DNA of 9,905 nt. Origin: an uncultured Mycoplasmatota bacterium. GTDB taxonomy: Bacteria; Bacillota_I; Bacilli_A; RF39; UBA660. This document shows positions 1 to 5,059 of this stretch, in pieces; position 1 is the stretch's first letter, and each line of letters begins with the position of its first letter. The stretch lies in the NCBI GenBank assembly GCA_946494345.1, contig CAMMBX010000037.1:1-9905 (forward strand). Reading direction: 5' to 3'. Position numbers and translations under genes: made by a program. The notes under the pieces are model-generated. The model saw nothing but the letters and a program-made list of their open reading frames with translations. It did not search any database and was not told the DNA's origin.

Positions 1-13
1 ATGTTCTTTTCAT
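1..13 (-). CDS. rpmH: 50S ribosomal protein L34, first four codons only
   Basis: Reading the minus strand from base 13, the codons are ATG-AAA-AGA-ACA followed by T, giving M-K-R-T and the first base of an aromatic-type codon. That is the usual beginning of ribosomal protein L34 (MKRTY/F...). A strong Shine-Dalgarno sequence GGAGGTG (bases 25-19) lies 5 nt upstream, and a consensus promoter lies just before it. rpmH divergent from dnaA across oriC is the classical bacterial arrangement, usually continuing into rnpA and yidC/oxaA. The gene runs off the left edge, so only the start is seen. The call rests on four residues plus conserved position. Confidence 0.78.
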
Positions 14-43
14 TATAACACCTCCAGACTTGAAATCTACATT

Positions 44-73
44 ATTATAATAGGTGGAATAAAGCTTTGTCAA
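44..73 (-). promoter_or_regulatory. Sigma-A promoter of rpmH
   Basis: On the minus strand there is a perfect -35 TTGACA (bases 73-68), an 18-nt spacer and a perfect -10 TATAAT (49-44). Transcription would begin near base 37, leaving a leader of about 24 nt before the rpmH start at 13. It is the best consensus promoter in the window, as expected for a ribosomal protein operon. Confidence 0.85.
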
Positions 74-98
74 GAAATTATTTTAGTTTTAATGGTTT

Positions 99-311
99 TT
101 AACGGCTTCTTCCTTTTTTATCTTCATTTTCATTTTCATCATTTTTATAATTAAAAATCATAAATTGCATTAAATTATCTTCTTCTCCCATTGATCTTAA
201 TGGTGCAACATAAGTTAGTTTAATACCAAGTTCTTCATTAATAAATGGATTAACTGCTGCTCTTTTCATTTGTTCTATTTCTTTTAAAGAAAATTTTCCT
301 AAATATGTCAT
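99..311 (-). CDS. Hypothetical 70-residue protein between rpmH and oriC
   Basis: I do not recognise this protein. It appears to be a real gene: a Shine-Dalgarno AGGAGA (325-320) sits 8 nt before the ATG, and codon use resembles the neighbours. The first half reads as a mixed helical segment (SLKEIEQMKRAAVNPF, about residues 8-23) followed by a possible strand region (GIKLTYVAP). The last 18 or so residues are highly charged and probably disordered (NDENENEDKKGRSR). There is no signal peptide, membrane segment or cysteine pair. It is co-oriented with rpmH, but rpmH has its own promoter between the two genes, so they need not be co-transcribed. It starts next to the DnaA-box cluster. A link to replication would be guesswork from position alone. 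Confidence 0.62.
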   Translation of the reverse strand: MTYLGKFSLKEIEQMKRAAVNPFINEELGIKLTYVAPLRSMGEEDNLMQFMIFNYKNDENENEDKKGRSR

Positions 312-335
312 AGTATTGTTCTCCTATATTTTACT

Positions 336-364
336 ATTTTATCTTATTTCTTTTAATATTTCTA
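336..364 (-). promoter_or_regulatory. Possible promoter of the 70-residue gene
   Basis: On the minus strand TAGAAA (364-359), a 17-nt spacer and TAAAAT (341-336) give a 4/6 and a 5/6 match to sigma-A hexamers, just ahead of the ribosome binding site at 325-320. In DNA this AT-rich such matches also arise by chance. The -35 lies three bases from a DnaA box (367-375), so DnaA binding could affect it. Confidence 0.35.
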
Positions 365-461
365 CATTATCCACTATTTCCACATGGTGTGGAAAACAAA
401 TATTCACTTGTGAATTTAAAATTTGTGGAAAATGTGGAAAACTTTAATTTTTGTTGATATT

Positions 462-470
462 TGTCGATTT
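462..470 (+). promoter_or_regulatory. TGTCGAT motif: 0A-like box or variant DnaA box
   Basis: TGTCGATTT differs at one position from the Spo0A core TGTCGAA and is a weak reverse match to a DnaA box. It lies between DnaA boxes 433-441 and 475-483. Confidence 0.3.
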
Positions 471-484
471 AAACTGTGGAGAAA

Positions 485-496
485 TTTGTCGAAAAA
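485..496 (+). promoter_or_regulatory. TTTGTCGAAAAA: Spo0A-box-like motif in oriC
   Basis: Contains the exact Spo0A core TGTCGAA (487-493) in an AT-rich context typical of 0A boxes. It lies between DnaA boxes 475-483 and 498-506. In B. subtilis Spo0A binds boxes in oriC that overlap DnaA boxes. The same bases are also a 7/9 reverse match to the DnaA box, so the protein that reads it cannot be decided from sequence. Confidence 0.4.
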
Positions 497-532
497 TTGT
501 GGAAAATTAAAAATTTAAAAAATCCTATTCCT

Positions 533-559
533 TTTTCCACAAATTTAGAGTATTATAAT
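533..559 (+). promoter_or_regulatory. dnaA promoter overlapping a DnaA box
   Basis: TATAAT at 554-559 is a perfect -10. Where a -35 should lie (about 531-536) the match is poor, and that place is taken by DnaA box TTTTCCACA (533-541). Transcription would begin near 566, about 28 nt before the GTG start. A DnaA box over the -35 region fits the known autoregulation of dnaA. Confidence 0.6.
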
Positions 560-593
560 GGTAATTTAGGAAATTCAGGTGGGAGGTGATAGG

Positions 594-1973
594 GTGAATG
601 TCGAAATTCTATGGCAAAATGTTCTAAAAGAGATAAAAGATGAACTTTCATCCTTAGCTTTCGACACTTGGTTTAGTGATGTTAAACTTATTAGTTTAGA
701 TAATGGTACTGCAGTTATTGAAGTTCCTATGTCTATTCATAAAAAACATTTATCTGACAATTATTTTGAGCTTATAAAAGTTGCATTAAATAAAGTTACT
801 GGAACTAACTTTGATTTAGAGTTTCTTTTACCTGATGAAGTTAATAGTAAGAAAATGGAATTAGAGAAAAAAGAAGATGAGGAGGAGCCTATTGAAGAGG
901 GGGTACCTAAATCATTTAAAAATAAATCTAATTTGAATCCTAAGTATAACTTTGAAAACTTTATAGTAGGTAATAGTAATAAGTTTGCACAGGCGGCGGC
1001 TTTATCTGTTGCAGAAAATCCTGGTAAAATGTATAATCCTTTGTTTATCTATGGAAATAGTGGGTTAGGGAAGACTCATTTAATGCATGCGATTGGTAAT
1101 TATATTGTGGAAAATTCTAATCGAAGAGTTCTTTATGTTACTAGTGATCAGTTTAGAGACGATTTTGTTGGTATCAATAAAAAAGACGAGAAGGGGACTA
1201 ACTTTAGTTATATAGACTTCTTTAAAAATAAATATAGAAACATTGATGTCTTAATAATTGATGATATCCAATTCTTAGGAGGAGCGACACAAACACAACA
1301 AGAGTTTTTCCACACCTTTACTAATCTATATAACGATTCTAAACAGATAATTATATCTTCTGATAGGTCTCCTAATGATTTGAAATTATTAGAGGAGAGA
1401 CTTAGGACTAGGTTTTGTTGGGGCCTTACTGTTAATATTTATCCTCCTGACTTTGAACTTAGAAAAGAAATACTTCGTAAAAAAATAATAGCAGGTAACT
1501 TTGAAGCCGAAATACCGGAGGATGTTATAGAATATATTGCTTCTAATATGGGAAGTGATGTTAGGCAGTTAGAAGGTTCTATCACAAGACTTGTTGCTTA
1601 TTCAACTATTATGGGAGGAGCTAAGATAGATATAAACCTTGCAATTGAAGCTTTGAAAGACTTTATAAGTAAAGGACTTAGTGAAAAGAATGACATTACA
1701 AGAATTCAAAAGATAGTAGCTGAATACTTTCAAATATCAGTTGAAGATATAAGAAGTAAGAAAAGAAGTAGTAATATTGCTTTTCCTAGACAAATTGCTA
1801 TGTATTTATGTAGAAAACTTACTAGTGAATCTTTTCCTAAAATTGGGACAGAGTTTGGAGGAAAAGACCATTCAACGGTAATGCATTCCGTTGAAAAGAT
1901 TGAACAAGAGATTAAAAATAATAGTGATTTAGCAGGTATAATTAAGAAACTTGAAAATGATTTAAAACCATAG
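594..1973 (+). CDS. dnaA: Chromosomal replication initiator protein DnaA
   Basis: DnaA binds 9-mer boxes in oriC and, as an ATP-bound filament, opens the DNA for helicase loading. I choose GTG at 594 (459 residues): GGAGGTG at 582-588 lies 5 nt upstream, whereas the in-frame GTG at 579 would place this site inside the gene. Domain I is about residues 1-80 (FDTW near 23-26) and domain II is a short acidic linker (about 85-110). The AAA+ domain has Walker A GNSGLGKT (154-161), Walker B LIIDDI (220-225), sensor I IIISSD (252-257), arginine finger RLRTRF (269-274) and sensor II GSDVRQLEG (320-328). The C-terminal helix-turn-helix carries the signature KDHSTVMHS (about 424-432). Length is normal. 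One oddity is Cys after RLRTRF where Glu is common. No clear terminator separates it from dnaN. Confidence 0.97.
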   Translation: MNVEILWQNVLKEIKDELSSLAFDTWFSDVKLISLDNGTAVIEVPMSIHKKHLSDNYFELIKVALNKVTGTNFDLEFLLPDEVNSKKMELEKKEDEEEPIEEGVPKSFKNKSNLNPKYNFENFIVGNSNKFAQAAALSVAENPGKMYNPLFIYGNSGLGKTHLMHAIGNYIVENSNRRVLYVTSDQFRDDFVGINKKDEKGTNFSYIDFFKNKYRNIDVLIIDDIQFLGGATQTQQEFFHTFTNLYNDSKQIIISSDRSPNDLKLLEERLRTRFCWGLTVNIYPPDFELRKEILRKKIIAGNFEAEIPEDVIEYIASNMGSDVRQLEGSITRLVAYSTIMGGAKIDINLAIEALKDFISKGLSEKNDITRIQKIVAEYFQISVEDIRSKKRSSNIAFPRQIAMYLCRKLTSESFPKIGTEFGGKDHSTVMHSVEKIEQEIKNNSDLAGIIKKLENDLKP

Positions 1974-2001
1974 TTGTTGATAAGTTTTAGTTTTAAACTT
2001 T

Positions 2002-2010
2002 TTATCCACA
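2002..2010 (+). promoter_or_regulatory. Perfect DnaA box TTATCCACA
   Basis: The only exact consensus DnaA box among the non-coding boxes, 28 bp past the dnaA stop. It ends 20 bp before the extended -10 element of dnaN, where it could anchor the downstream origin half and influence dnaN transcription. Confidence 0.8.
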
Positions 2011-2030
2011 AGCATTGTTGAGAATGTTTA

Positions 2031-2039
2031 TGGTATAAT
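2031..2039 (+). promoter_or_regulatory. Extended -10 promoter for dnaN
   Basis: TGGTATAAT is a TGn-extended perfect -10 element (TATAAT at 2034-2039). The expected -35 position (about 2011-2016) shows no useful match, which extended -10 promoters tolerate. The perfect DnaA box ends just upstream and two more boxes lie downstream within the leader, so DnaA control of dnaN is plausible. Confidence 0.5.
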
Positions 2040-2056
2040 TTAAAGGAAATGATGAG

Positions 2057-2097
2057 TTTTCCACATTTTCCACTCTATTAATAAAAATATATATAAG
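2057..2097 (+). other. oriC, downstream half: tandem DnaA boxes and likely unwinding element
   Basis: Two abutting forward boxes, TTTTCCACA (2057-2065) and TTTTCCACT (2066-2074), are followed without a gap by CTA-TTA (2075-2080). That pattern agrees with the DnaA-trio element (3'-[G/A]A[T/A] repeats read on the other strand) known from B. subtilis oriC. An almost pure A/T tract follows to about 2097. Box pair, trios and AT tract in this order are the expected layout of a basal unwinding system. The two clear trios are fewer than in B. subtilis. Confidence 0.6.
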
Positions 2098-2113
2098 AAA
2101 GAAGGAATAAATA

Positions 2114-3241
2114 ATGAAATTTACAATAAAAAAAGAAGTGTTAATGGAAGCGATTAATAAGGTAAGTAAAGCGATATCAAGTAGGAATGTTATTCCAGTA
2201 TTAGCAGGTATTAAATTTGAACTTACTAGTAAAAGATTAGTTTTAACTGCTAGTGATAACGATATTACTATTCAGACTCATATAGAATGTGATAATGAAG
2301 AGATTATTAAAGTAAAAGAAGAGGGTAGTATTATTATTCAAGGTAAGTATATTTCTGATATTGTGAGAAAACTACCTGATCCTTATATTAATATAGAAGT
2401 AGTTGATGAACTTAAAATACTTATTTATACAGAAAATAGTGAATTTAACTTAAATGGTATTAGTGAAAGTGAATATCCAAATATAGATTTGGGAGAGAGT
2501 AAAAGTCATATAGAACTTTCTCCTAGTGTATTAAAAGAAATTGTTAATCAAACTGCTTTTGCTACTTCTATTGATGAAAATAAAGCGATATTAAATGGTA
2601 TTAACTTTAATATAACAGGTGATATGTTAGAGTGTAATGCAACAGATTCTTATAGATTAGCTAGAAAAGTTATTAAATTAGATAAAAGTAGTAAAGAAAA
2701 TCAAAATATTGTAATTCCTAGTCGTAATCTAGTAGAATTTACAAGAATTATTGATGATAGTGATGATATGATTGAAATTCATATTTTCAATAACAAAATC
2801 TTATTTAAGTATCAGAACCTTTTATTTCAATCTAGATTAATTAATGGAACATATCCTAACACATCTAATCTTTTACCTAAAGACTATTTAGTTAAATTAC
2901 ATTTTAATATTAATCAATTCTATGATGTTGTTGATAGAGTTAGTATTTTAACTAGCGATAAAGATAAAAATACTGTAACCCTTGAAACTGAAGGTAATAA
3001 TTTAATTATGAAATCTTCTAGTGCAGAGATTGGTAGAGTAGAAGAGAAGATGACTATTACTAAAGATCAAGATATTGATGTTAAAGTTTCATTTAGTTCT
3101 AAATATATGATGGATGCTTTAAAATCATTTAATACAGAGACAGTAGAATTACATTTTGTAGGAGAAATTAAACCAATTTTATTAAAAAGTTCTGAAGATG
3201 AGAGTCTAACTCAGTTGGTTTTACCTATTAGAACATATTAA
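2114..3241 (+). CDS. dnaN: DNA polymerase III beta subunit (sliding clamp)
   Basis: The beta clamp is a ring-shaped homodimer that encircles DNA, holds the replicative polymerase on the template and recruits clamp-binding partners. At 375 residues it is close to the usual size, enough for the three repeated clamp folds of about 120 residues each. The N-terminus MKFTIKKEVLMEAINKVSKA, the block RNVIPVLAGIKF (about 24-35) and the C-terminal LVLPIRTY are typical of the family. The ATG at 2114 is preceded by GAAGGA (2101-2106) with 7 nt spacing. It lies 140 bp after dnaA across the second origin half and ends at an AT-rich terminator. It can be read from the dnaA promoter and from the extended -10 at 2031-2039. 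Confidence 0.97.
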   Translation: MKFTIKKEVLMEAINKVSKAISSRNVIPVLAGIKFELTSKRLVLTASDNDITIQTHIECDNEEIIKVKEEGSIIIQGKYISDIVRKLPDPYINIEVVDELKILIYTENSEFNLNGISESEYPNIDLGESKSHIELSPSVLKEIVNQTAFATSIDENKAILNGINFNITGDMLECNATDSYRLARKVIKLDKSSKENQNIVIPSRNLVEFTRIIDDSDDMIEIHIFNNKILFKYQNLLFQSRLINGTYPNTSNLLPKDYLVKLHFNINQFYDVVDRVSILTSDKDKNTVTLETEGNNLIMKSSSAEIGRVEEKMTITKDQDIDVKVSFSSKYMMDALKSFNTETVELHFVGEIKPILLKSSEDESLTQLVLPIRTY

Positions 3242-3245
3242 AAAT

Positions 3246-3289
3246 AGTAAAATTTCTTAAAAAAAAGTGAAAATTTTACTTTTTTTTTG
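3246..3289 (+). terminator. Rho-independent terminator after dnaN
   Basis: AGTAAAATTT (3246-3255) pairs perfectly with AAATTTTACT (3271-3280) around a 15-nt loop, and a run of nine T begins at 3280. The 10-bp stem has only two G-C pairs, so it may be leaky. Its right arm and T-run overlap the upstream half of the possible ComK site. Confidence 0.55.
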
Positions 3290-3314
3290 ATTTTATGACA
3301 AAAAATGCCCTTTT
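3271..3314 (+). promoter_or_regulatory. Possible ComK-binding site (two AT-boxes, 18-bp spacing)
   Basis: ComK binds pairs of AT-boxes AAAA-N5-TTTT separated by 8, 18 or 31 bp. AAAATGCCCTTTT (3302-3314) is a perfect box. AAATTTTACTTTT (3271-3283) has one mismatch, and exactly 18 bp separate them. The pair lies just before the -10 of the ComK-like gene, consistent with autoregulation. Poly-A and poly-T tracts are common here, so chance is a real alternative, and the downstream box is closer to the -10 than usual. Confidence 0.5.
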
Positions 3315-3322
3315 TCGACAAT
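3311..3322 (-). promoter_or_regulatory. Spo0A-box-like motif (or variant DnaA box) in the comK promoter
   Basis: On the minus strand 3322-3311 reads ATTGTCGAAAAA, with exact 0A core TGTCGAA. It shares 11 consecutive bases (TTGTCGAAAAA) with the motif at 486-496 in oriC. Read forward, TTTTTCGACA differs by one base from the dnaA-promoter DnaA box TTTTTCCACA (532-541). It directly abuts the -10 of the comK-like gene. Confidence 0.4.
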
Positions 3323-3327
3323 ATAAT
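3322..3327 (+). promoter_or_regulatory. -10 element of the comK-like gene
   Basis: Perfect TATAAT with no good -35: the nearest candidate, ATGACA at 3295-3300, is 21 bp away. A missing -35 suits an activator-dependent promoter and agrees with the possible ComK and 0A-like sites immediately upstream. TATAGT at 3327-3332 is an alternative -10. Confidence 0.4.
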
Positions 3328-3343
3328 ATAGTAGACTGATAGC

Positions 3344-3361
3344 AAAGCAAGAAATTGCTTT
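3344..3361 (+). promoter_or_regulatory. 5' leader hairpin before the comK ribosome binding site
   Basis: AAAGCAA (3344-3350), loop GAAA, TTGCTTT (3355-3361): a perfect 7-bp stem closed by a GNRA tetraloop. It ends three bases before the Shine-Dalgarno region (AAGGGGG, 3364-3370), so it could stabilise the mRNA or tune translation. No T-run follows, so it is not a terminator. The same 7-base arms recur in the terminator after the gene. Confidence 0.5.
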
Positions 3362-3376
3362 TGAAGGGGGATTTTT

Positions 3377-3832
3377 ATGAAAGATTATGAAATTAATGAT
3401 GAGACACTTGCAATTATGCCAACAGACATTTGGGAATCAGTTGTTGTGGAGGATGATTGTAATTATGAAGTTAAGATGAAACCATTAGAAATTGTAGATT
3501 ACAGTTGTAAGTACTTTGGCAGTTCTTATGCAGGAAGAAAGTCAGGCTCAAGAGAAATTTTAAATAGTGGTTATAAATTACCTATAATGGTAGAAGATAC
3601 AAACAATTTAATATTTTTTCCTACTACTAGTCCTTTGGATGATGATTGTAGTTGGATTTCTTTAAAAAATGTTAAAAGTTATCGTAAACTTACTAATACA
3701 AAAACAGAGGTAGAATTTAAGAATGGTAAAGTACTTACTGTTGATATTTCATATAACTCATTTAATAATCAAGTAATGAGAGCGAGTAGATTAGAATCTA
3801 TAATTAGAAATAGAAAAGAAAAAGCAAATTAA
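3377..3832 (+). CDS. comK: ComK-family competence transcription factor, short form
   Basis: ComK is the master activator of late competence genes (DNA uptake, recombination) in Bacilli and binds paired AT-boxes. By recall, this 151-residue protein matches the B. subtilis ComK core closely: KPLEIVDYSC (36-45, ComK KPLQIVDRSC), YFGSSYAGRKSG (46-57), LPIMVE (68-73), FFPTTSP (80-86), SWIS (92-95) and ISYNSFNNQVMRAS (124-137). It is about 40 residues shorter than B. subtilis ComK (192) and ends soon after the last conserved block, so it lacks the tail carrying the MecA/ClpC recognition segment. The start follows AAGGGGG at 3364-3370. It sits alone between the dnaN terminator and its own terminator, where yaaA often lies. 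It could be a ComK paralogue with another role, but family membership looks firm. Confidence 0.88.
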   Translation: MKDYEINDETLAIMPTDIWESVVVEDDCNYEVKMKPLEIVDYSCKYFGSSYAGRKSGSREILNSGYKLPIMVEDTNNLIFFPTTSPLDDDCSWISLKNVKSYRKLTNTKTEVEFKNGKVLTVDISYNSFNNQVMRASRLESIIRNRKEKAN

Positions 3833-3843
3833 TTGCTTTTTTT
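3819..3843 (+). terminator. Rho-independent terminator of the comK-like gene
   Basis: AAAAAGCAA (3819-3827) pairs with TTGCTTTTT (3833-3841) around a 5-nt loop, and T residues 3837-3843 form the tail. The stop codon TAA (3830-3832) lies in the loop, so the gene ends inside its terminator. This separates comK from the recF operon. Confidence 0.75.
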
Positions 3844-3864
3844 CTGTTTATTTAGGGCTAAATA

Positions 3865-3873
3865 TGATATAAT
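3865..3873 (+). promoter_or_regulatory. Extended -10 promoter of the recF-gyrB-gyrA operon
   Basis: TGATATAAT is a TGn-extended perfect -10 (TATAAT 3868-3873), just past the comK terminator. The -35 position (about 3845-3850, TGTTTA) is weak. Transcription from about 3880 would give a leader of about 60 nt to recF, containing the short ORF at 3919. Confidence 0.6.
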
Positions 3874-3918
3874 ATTCTTGCGTGTATAGGAGTACTAAAA
3901 TAGGGTGTAGGTGATTAT

Positions 3919-3951
3919 ATGGTCGTTTTTTTGAGCAAATATGATAATTAG
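3919..3951 (+). CDS. Possible 10-codon leader ORF overlapping the recF start
   Basis: ATG at 3919 opens MVVFLSKYDN and stops at TAG 3949-3951, inside recF in another frame, an 11-nt overlap with the recF start at 3941. It has a better ribosome binding site (AGGTG at 3909-3913, 5 nt spacing) than recF, which has only GAG at 3933-3935. This suggests translational coupling, with ribosomes finishing the leader and restarting on recF. It shows no similarity I can recognise to YaaA, the protein usually encoded just before recF. Confidence 0.35.
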   Translation: MVVFLSKYDN

Positions 3952-5056
3952 GTCCTTAAAAGTTACGAATTTTCGTAATTATGATAAATTTAATATAACT
4001 TTAGGTAGTAAAATGAATATTTTTATTGGAAATAATGCTAGTGGTAAGACAAATATACTTGAATCTATTGCAATACTTGGACTTACTAAATCCTTTAGAA
4101 ATGGCTTAGATGCTGATGTTATTAAGTTTGGTAGGAAGAAAGCTGTTATTGAGGGTAGAGTTTTAAATAATAAGCAGATTAAAGACTTGAAGATAGAATT
4201 CTTAGAGAAAGATAAAAATATCTTTGTAAATAATAAAAAAATTAAAAAATATGCTTCTTATATTTCTAATTTAAACATTATTATTTTTACACCTAATGAT
4301 TTAGATATTATAAAGGGATCACCTAGTATCAGAAGAAATTTACTTAATATGGCATTGTCACAAATTTCTTATTCTTATTTAGTTACTTATAATGAATATA
4401 ATAAAATTTTAAAGACACGTAATGAATATCTTAAAATATTATTTACTAATGGAATTGCTGATAAAGCTTATTTAGATGTTTTAACAGATAAGTTAGTAGA
4501 GAAAGCTGTTTTGATTTATAGGGAGAGATTTAAGTATTTATCTTTAATTAATAGTTATATTAGTGATATTTATAATAATATTACAGAAGATAAGAGATTA
4601 TTAAAAATAGAATATAGTCCTAATATATCTATTAGTTCTTATGAAGAGGAAGAGTTAAGGAAGGTTCTTATTAATACTTATAAGAAGAATTATAGAAGAG
4701 AATTAAGTGCTGGTATGACGCTATTTGGGCCTCATAGAGACGATTTTTCCTTTATTATGGATAATAATATAGATATGAAGATTTATGCGTCAGAGGGGCA
4801 GCAGAAATGCGCTGTACTTGCTTATAAACTTGCTTCTATTCCAATATTTAAAGAAAATAATGGAACTAATCCGGTACTTCTTTTAGATGATATATTTAGT
4901 GAACTTGATTTAACAAAGAGAAATAAGCTTTTAAAATATGTAAGTCGAGATATTCAGAGTATTATAACAACTACTGATTTAAAAAATATTTCTAAGAAAA
5001 CTTTAGATAGTGCAGTTATATTTAAAGTTAATGAGGGAAAAGTAGAGAGGAGTTAG
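3941..5056 (+). CDS. recF: DNA replication and repair protein RecF
   Basis: RecF is a cytosolic SMC-like ATPase that, with RecO and RecR, directs RecA loading at single-strand gaps. The 371 residues match the usual size. The N-terminus carries the typical SLKVTNFRNY (5-14), Walker A GNNASGKT is at 30-37, FGPHRDD at 262-268, the ABC-type signature SEGQQK at 284-289 and Walker B VLLLDDI at 312-318, followed by FSELD. The ATG at 3941 is supported because the conserved N-terminus starts there, although its own ribosome binding site is weak (see leader ORF). It is first in an operon with gyrB, which begins 3 bp after the stop. The middle region is rich in Lys, Asn and Ile, as expected at this base composition. 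Confidence 0.96.
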   Translation: MIIRSLKVTNFRNYDKFNITLGSKMNIFIGNNASGKTNILESIAILGLTKSFRNGLDADVIKFGRKKAVIEGRVLNNKQIKDLKIEFLEKDKNIFVNNKKIKKYASYISNLNIIIFTPNDLDIIKGSPSIRRNLLNMALSQISYSYLVTYNEYNKILKTRNEYLKILFTNGIADKAYLDVLTDKLVEKAVLIYRERFKYLSLINSYISDIYNNITEDKRLLKIEYSPNISISSYEEEELRKVLINTYKKNYRRELSAGMTLFGPHRDDFSFIMDNNIDMKIYASEGQQKCAVLAYKLASIPIFKENNGTNPVLLLDDIFSELDLTKRNKLLKYVSRDIQSIITTTDLKNISKKTLDSAVIFKVNEGKVERS

Positions 5057-5059
5057 AAT

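Larger units (their letters stand above)
360..545. other. oriC, upstream half: DnaA-box cluster
   Basis: Gene-free DNA upstream of dnaA packed with 9-mers close to the DnaA box TTATCCACA. Forward boxes: 367-375 (TTATCCACT), 376-384 (weak, ATTTCCACA), 533-541 (TTTTCCACA). Reverse boxes: 388-396, 424-432, 433-441 and 498-506 (all TTTTCCACA) and 475-483 (TTCTCCACA). Boxes 376-384 and 388-396 form an inverted pair with a 3-nt spacer; 424-432 and 433-441 abut head to tail. Between them lie TGTCGATTT (462-470) and TGTCGAAAA (487-495), which are either variant DnaA boxes or Spo0A-type boxes. An AT tract (about 503-523) follows the cluster. Density, position between rpmH and dnaA, and the second cluster after dnaA match the bipartite origin of Bacillus subtilis. 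Confidence 0.88.

Noticed and set aside
402..415. ATTCAC-TT-GTGAAT as a parS in oriC
   Set aside because: It has a 2-bp insertion between half-sites and lacks the outer TGT/ACA bases, so it does not match parS, although its arms resemble one.
579..593. Upstream in-frame GTG (579) as the dnaA start
   Set aside because: It would put the Shine-Dalgarno GGAGGTG (582-588) inside the gene; GTG at 594 has ideal 5-nt spacing from that site and gives a normal N-terminus.
660..666. TTCGACA (reverse 0A core) in dnaA
   Set aside because: It encodes the conserved FDTW motif of DnaA domain I, so coding constraint explains it.
1106..1314. DnaA-box-like 9-mers inside dnaA (1106-1114, 1306-1314)
   Set aside because: Isolated, unclustered matches within conserved codons; one-mismatch boxes are expected at this composition.
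1982..2003. AAGTTT...AAACTT hairpin as dnaA terminator
   Set aside because: Only six pairs with one G-C pair and a short T tail; too weak, and dnaA-dnaN are commonly co-transcribed.
1730..2011. 93-codon minus-strand ORF over the end of dnaA
   Set aside because: Antisense to conserved domain IV of DnaA, no ribosome site support, and hydrophobic composition expected from reading AT-rich coding DNA backwards.
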